This document shows, piece by piece, positions 60,330 through 63,231 of a stretch of 63,231 nucleotides of DNA. The notes beneath the pieces are model-generated. The model was not told where the DNA came from. It did no database searches and saw only the letters and a list, made by a program, of their open reading frames with translations. This DNA comes from Bacteroidales bacterium UBA4360 (lineage in GTDB: Bacteria; Bacteroidota; Bacteroidia; Bacteroidales; UBA932). Within the stretch, counting starts at the first letter, position 1. Every line of letters begins with the position of its first letter. The stretch covers positions 544-63,774 of the forward strand of contig DGSO01000017.1 in NCBI GenBank assembly GCA_002393945.1, read 5' to 3'. The translations under genes were made by a program, and so were the position numbers.

Positions 60330-61046
60330 CTACTTGATAAGTGCCGAATTCCAGTTGTCATGCTTTACATTCTCCTCCACCTTCCCTATTATGCCGTCGC
60401 TGATGTGGATTATCTTGTCGGCTTCGTTGGCGACGCCGCTTTCGTGGGTGACTACGATTATTGTCATCCCGTCTTCCCTGTTCAGCTTGGTGAGGAGGTT
60501 CATCACTTCTACGCTGGTTTTGGAGTCAAGGGCGCCGGTGGGCTCATCGGCAAGGATGATGCGTGGGCTGGTTATGAGGGCACGGGCTATGGCGACGCGC
60601 TGCTTCTGGCCGCCGGACATCTCATTGGGATAATGCGACGCCCACTGCGCAAGGCCAAGCCTGTCCAGGTACTCCATTGCCATGGCATGGCGCTTCCTGC
60701 GGTTCACGCCCTGGTAGTAAAGCGGCAGTTCGACGTTCTCCACTGCCGTTTTGAAGCCAATGAGGTTGAAACTCTGGAAAATGAAGCCAATCATGCGGTT
60801 GCGGTAGTCGGCAGCCTGTTTTTCGGAAAGGTCCTTGATGAGCTTTCCGTCCAGGATGTATTCCCCGGTGTCGTAATTGTCAAGGATACCGAGAATATTC
60901 AGAAGGGTGGACTTCCCCGAGCCGGATGCGCCCATGATGGACACGAACTCCCCGCGCCCTATCTCAAGGTTTATTCCTTTGAGCACATGGAGAGGCTGCG
61001 CCCCCTGGTAAGTCTTGTTGATGTCTTTAAGCTCGATCAATGCCAT
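60330..61046 (-). CDS. ABC transporter ATPase, MacB/LolD-like
   Basis: 238 aa. Walker A GASGSGKST, Q-loop in IGFIFQSFNLIGF, signature MSGGQKQRVAIARAL, Walker B IILADEPTGALDSKTS, and H-loop VVTHE. The closest architecture is the stand-alone LolD/MacB type that energises FtsX-like permeases. First gene of the five-gene operon ATPase-permease-permease-adaptor-TolC, with a promoter at 61081-61111. Confidence 0.95.
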   Translation of the reverse strand: MALIELKDINKTYQGAQPLHVLKGINLEIGRGEFVSIMGASGSGKSTLLNILGILDNYDTGEYILDGKLIKDLSEKQAADYRNRMIGFIFQSFNLIGFKTAVENVELPLYYQGVNRRKRHAMAMEYLDRLGLAQWASHYPNEMSGGQKQRVAIARALITSPRIILADEPTGALDSKTSVEVMNLLTKLNREDGMTIIVVTHESGVANEADKIIHISDGIIGKVEENVKHDNWNSALIK

Positions 61047-61080
61047 ATCACTTCTACTGTATTAGTGACCTATTACACTG

Positions 61081-61111
61081 CAAAGATATAACTGTTTATT
61101 TGAAATGCAAA
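61081..61111 (-). promoter_or_regulatory. Promoter of the ABC efflux operon
   Basis: Minus strand: TTTG (61111-61108), 19 bp, TATCTTTG (61088-61081). The ATPase start follows 34 bases later. Confidence 0.7.
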
Positions 61112-61253
61112 ATATTTATGCAATTACTTTGCCCGGCCACCATAATAATGACGGAAAAGTGCGCAATTTGTTAACTGCGCACAAGCTACGGACGGGAAAT
61201 GGCCTGGGAATCCGGCGGTGGGGAGAAGATGGGAGAGTTTGGGAAAATATTCG

Positions 61254-61261
61254 TATATTTG
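61254..61261 (+). promoter_or_regulatory. -7 box 6 bases before the dxs start
   Basis: TATATTTG matches TAnnTTTG exactly; ATG 61268 follows after 6 bases, implying a leaderless message. No -33 match at normal spacing. Confidence 0.5.
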
Positions 61262-61267
61262 CACGAT

Positions 61268-63145
61268 ATGCTAAAACTACTCGAATCGATCAATTCTCCC
61301 GAGGATCTTAGGAAACTTCCCAAAAAGAAGCTGCCCCAGTTGTGTGCAGAGGTCAGGGAATATATGGTTCAGTGCTGTGCGGAAAACCCCGGCCACCTTG
61401 GTTCAAGCCTCGGTGCGGTAGAACTGATCACGGCCCTTCATTATGTATATAATACCCCGAAGGATAAACTTATATTCGACGTGGGGCATCAGGCCTATGC
61501 CCACAAGATTCTGACCGGAAGGCGCGAAGCCTTCAAACTGAACCGCAAACGTGACGGGATCAGCGGTTTCCCCAAGATGTCGGAAAGCCCGTACGATGCC
61601 TTCGGGGCCGGACATTCATCCACTTCCATCAGCGCGGCGCTTGGTTATGCCGAGGCCGCCAGGATCATGAGCACCGGCGAAAGGGTGGTGGCCGTAATCG
61701 GCGACGGAGCCCTCACCGGCGGCCTTGCCTGGGAAGGCCTTAACAACGCGGGCAACTCCAAGGCCGATGTCCTCGTAATCCTGAACGACAACAACATCTC
61801 CATAGACGAGGCCCGCGGAGGTCTTCACAACTACCTCCTCAAGGTTACTACGTCCTCCTTCTACAACCGCCTCAAGGGCAAGATCTGGCACAGCCTTGGC
61901 GAAGGAAAAGTCCGCAACTGGCTGCAGCGTCTTGTGATCAACTCCAAGTCCAACATGGTGCGGGGCAGCGGCGGCGCCCTCTTCGAATCCATAGGCTTCC
62001 GCTACTTCGGCCCCATCGACGGCAACGACATAGACCTTCTCACTGCCGTCCTGAAGCGCCTCAAGGGCATCAAGGGCCCCCGCATCCTCCATATAATCAC
62101 CAAGAAGGGCAAGGGCTACGCTCCCGCCGAGGCCGATCCCGTCACCTGGCATGCCCCGGGCAAGTTCAACCCCGTCACGGGCGAACGCATCAAGACCGTA
62201 TCGGCAGTGAGCAGGTACCAGGACGTGTTTGGAGACACCCTGGTGGAACTGGCTGAAAAGGACAACAGGGTTGTGGGCATTACGCCCGCCATGGCGTCCG
62301 GCTGCGGGATGACCGGCTTCCAGCACGCCTTCCCCGAAAGGTTCTTCGACGTGGGAATCGAGGAAGGACATGCCGCAACATTCTCTGCCGGCCTTGCGGC
62401 TGCGGGCATGAGGCCGTTCTGCAACATTTATTCGTCCTTCTCACAGCGCGCATATGACAATATCATCCACGATGCCGCCCTGCAGGAGCTCCCGGTAGTG
62501 TTCTGCCTGGACCGCGGCGGCCTGGTAGGGGAGGACGGCGCCACCCATGCCGGAACCTTCGACATGCAGGCATACAGGGCGGTGCCGGGCGTGACGATAT
62601 CGGCCCCCAGGAATGAGCTGGAGCTCAGGCGCCTCATGCATACGGCCCTCGGCCACAAAGGCGGACCTTTCTTTATAAGGTACCCGCGCGGGTACGGGGA
62701 AGGCGTGCGGTGGAAGGATGTTCCTGCCGATACCCTCCCGGTGGGGAAGGGCGAAAAGCTGGTGGACGGAAAGACCGTGGCGGTGCTTGGCATCGGCCCT
62801 GTGGTGAACCGTGCGGTTGAGGCTGCGCAGAGGCACAAGACCGATTACTGGACCGGCCCCGCCGTCTGGGACATGCGCTACATCAAGCCCCTGGACACGG
62901 AAATCCTGGAAGAGGCCGCAAAGTATAAAGTGATAATCACCGTGGAGGACGGAAGCATGGCAGGGGGGCTCTTCGGCGCTGTTTCCGAATACTTCGCAGC
63001 CCGCCCTGACGCTCCAATAATCAAGGGCGTAGGCATTCCGGACAGGTTCATAAAGCAGGCGTCGAGGAGCGAACAGCTTGAGGATTGCGGCCTGGATGCC
63101 GAAAGTCTCTTCGACCTTTTCATCAGCGCGATGAAAAATATTTAA
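61268..63145 (+). CDS. dxs: 1-deoxy-D-xylulose-5-phosphate synthase
   Basis: First MEP-pathway enzyme: condenses pyruvate and glyceraldehyde 3-phosphate with thiamine diphosphate. 625 aa, normal length. Motifs: HLGSSLGAVELITALHYV, DVGHQAYAHKILTGR, GDGALTGGLAWEGLNNAG with the downstream NDNNISI (ThDP/Mg site), and the C-terminal transketolase domain with FDVGIEEGHAATFSAGLA, FIRYPRG and EDGSMAGGLFG. ATG 61268 gives the family N-terminus; an earlier in-frame start at 61199 would read through the promoter box. Confidence 0.96.
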   Translation: MLKLLESINSPEDLRKLPKKKLPQLCAEVREYMVQCCAENPGHLGSSLGAVELITALHYVYNTPKDKLIFDVGHQAYAHKILTGRREAFKLNRKRDGISGFPKMSESPYDAFGAGHSSTSISAALGYAEAARIMSTGERVVAVIGDGALTGGLAWEGLNNAGNSKADVLVILNDNNISIDEARGGLHNYLLKVTTSSFYNRLKGKIWHSLGEGKVRNWLQRLVINSKSNMVRGSGGALFESIGFRYFGPIDGNDIDLLTAVLKRLKGIKGPRILHIITKKGKGYAPAEADPVTWHAPGKFNPVTGERIKTVSAVSRYQDVFGDTLVELAEKDNRVVGITPAMASGCGMTGFQHAFPERFFDVGIEEGHAATFSAGLAAAGMRPFCNIYSSFSQRAYDNIIHDAALQELPVVFCLDRGGLVGEDGATHAGTFDMQAYRAVPGVTISAPRNELELRRLMHTALGHKGGPFFIRYPRGYGEGVRWKDVPADTLPVGKGEKLVDGKTVAVLGIGPVVNRAVEAAQRHKTDYWTGPAVWDMRYIKPLDTEILEEAAKYKVIITVEDGSMAGGLFGAVSEYFAARPDAPIIKGVGIPDRFIKQASRSEQLEDCGLDAESLFDLFISAMKNI

Positions 63146-63150
63146 AAAGT

Positions 63151-63182
63151 TTTGGAGGATTGAAAAAAAGTTAATACCTTTG
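63151..63182 (+). promoter_or_regulatory. Promoter of the tRNA gene
   Basis: TTTG 63151-63154, 20 bp, TACCTTTG 63175-63182. About 30 bases later the tRNA begins, a normal leader for a stable RNA. Confidence 0.65.
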
Positions 63183-63212
63183 CAGTCCTTTCAGCAGATG
63201 AAGGATTGAGCT

Positions 63213-63231
63213 GCCGATATAGCTCAGTTGG
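63213..63231 (+). tRNA. tRNA, first 19 bases only
   Basis: GCCGATATAGCTCAGTTGG is the acceptor 5' strand, D-stem and D-loop start of a bacterial tRNA (TAGCTCAGTTGG is diagnostic). The anticodon lies beyond the window edge, so the amino acid cannot be given; a threonine or lysine tRNA would fit the 5' end. Confidence 0.85.

Overview
The window is a piece of a Bacteroidales (Bacteroidota) chromosome. This is shown by a SusC/SusD pair with two IPT-type surface glycan-binding lipoproteins, BACON domains, many lipoproteins, and repeated promoters of the Bacteroidetes type (-33 TTTG/TTG, about 20 bp, -7 TAnnTTTG). The species cannot be named from the sequence. The gene set resembles a plant-fibre degrader from a rumen or gut.

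Layout. 1-7.1 kb: end of an APH-like phosphotransferase, an unknown lipoprotein, a Fic protein with a striking operator, a GH5 enzyme, a ThuA-domain protein and serine dehydratase. 7.1-13.5 kb (minus): tyrosine phosphatase, prmA, an AsmA-like protein and an NtrC-type regulator lacking a DNA-binding domain. 13.5-19.6 kb: cmk-ispH and rlmH-NtrY-like kinase, with a DUF4783-like protein on the other strand. 19.6-22.0 kb: efp plus a two-gene unit (Myb/HTH protein + REP-associated tyrosine transposase, RAYT), bracketed by 125-bp inverted repeats. 22.0-47.3 kb: a mannan-type polysaccharide utilization locus (PUL): GH36, AraC regulator, GH5_7, SusC, SusD, two SGBPs, GH26, GH5, GH26, GH130, acetylesterase, then GH31 and GH3. 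47.4-53.9 kb: a second RAYT with a different repeat family, then mannobiose 2-epimerase, patatin and two MFS transporters. 54-63.2 kb: a lipoprotein, a GNAT protein, a five-gene ABC/HlyD/TolC efflux operon (minus), dxs, and the first bases of a tRNA.

How the genes work together. The PUL and the epimerase operon make a coherent pathway for acetylated galacto(gluco)mannan. Surface lipoproteins bind the glycan, GH26 and GH5 cut it, and SusCD imports oligosaccharides. The esterase, GH36, GH31 and GH3 trim side groups and ends in the periplasm. MFS proteins bring disaccharides inward, where mannobiose is epimerised to mannosyl-glucose and phosphorolysed by GH130. A 16-bp sequence shared by the GH36/araC and GH5_7-susC promoters is a candidate AraC operator.

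The most novel signal is the RAYT/REP material: two homologous RAYTs, each abutting its own repeat family, one co-transcribed with a two-repeat Myb-like protein, and both preceded by the same dyad (TTATCCGTKT-N11-AAACGGATAR). A separate dispersed palindrome (TGTCATTTCGAGCG...GAGAAATC) lies in frame inside three coding sequences: GH31, GH3 and an MFS transporter. All similarities were judged by eye; no search was run.
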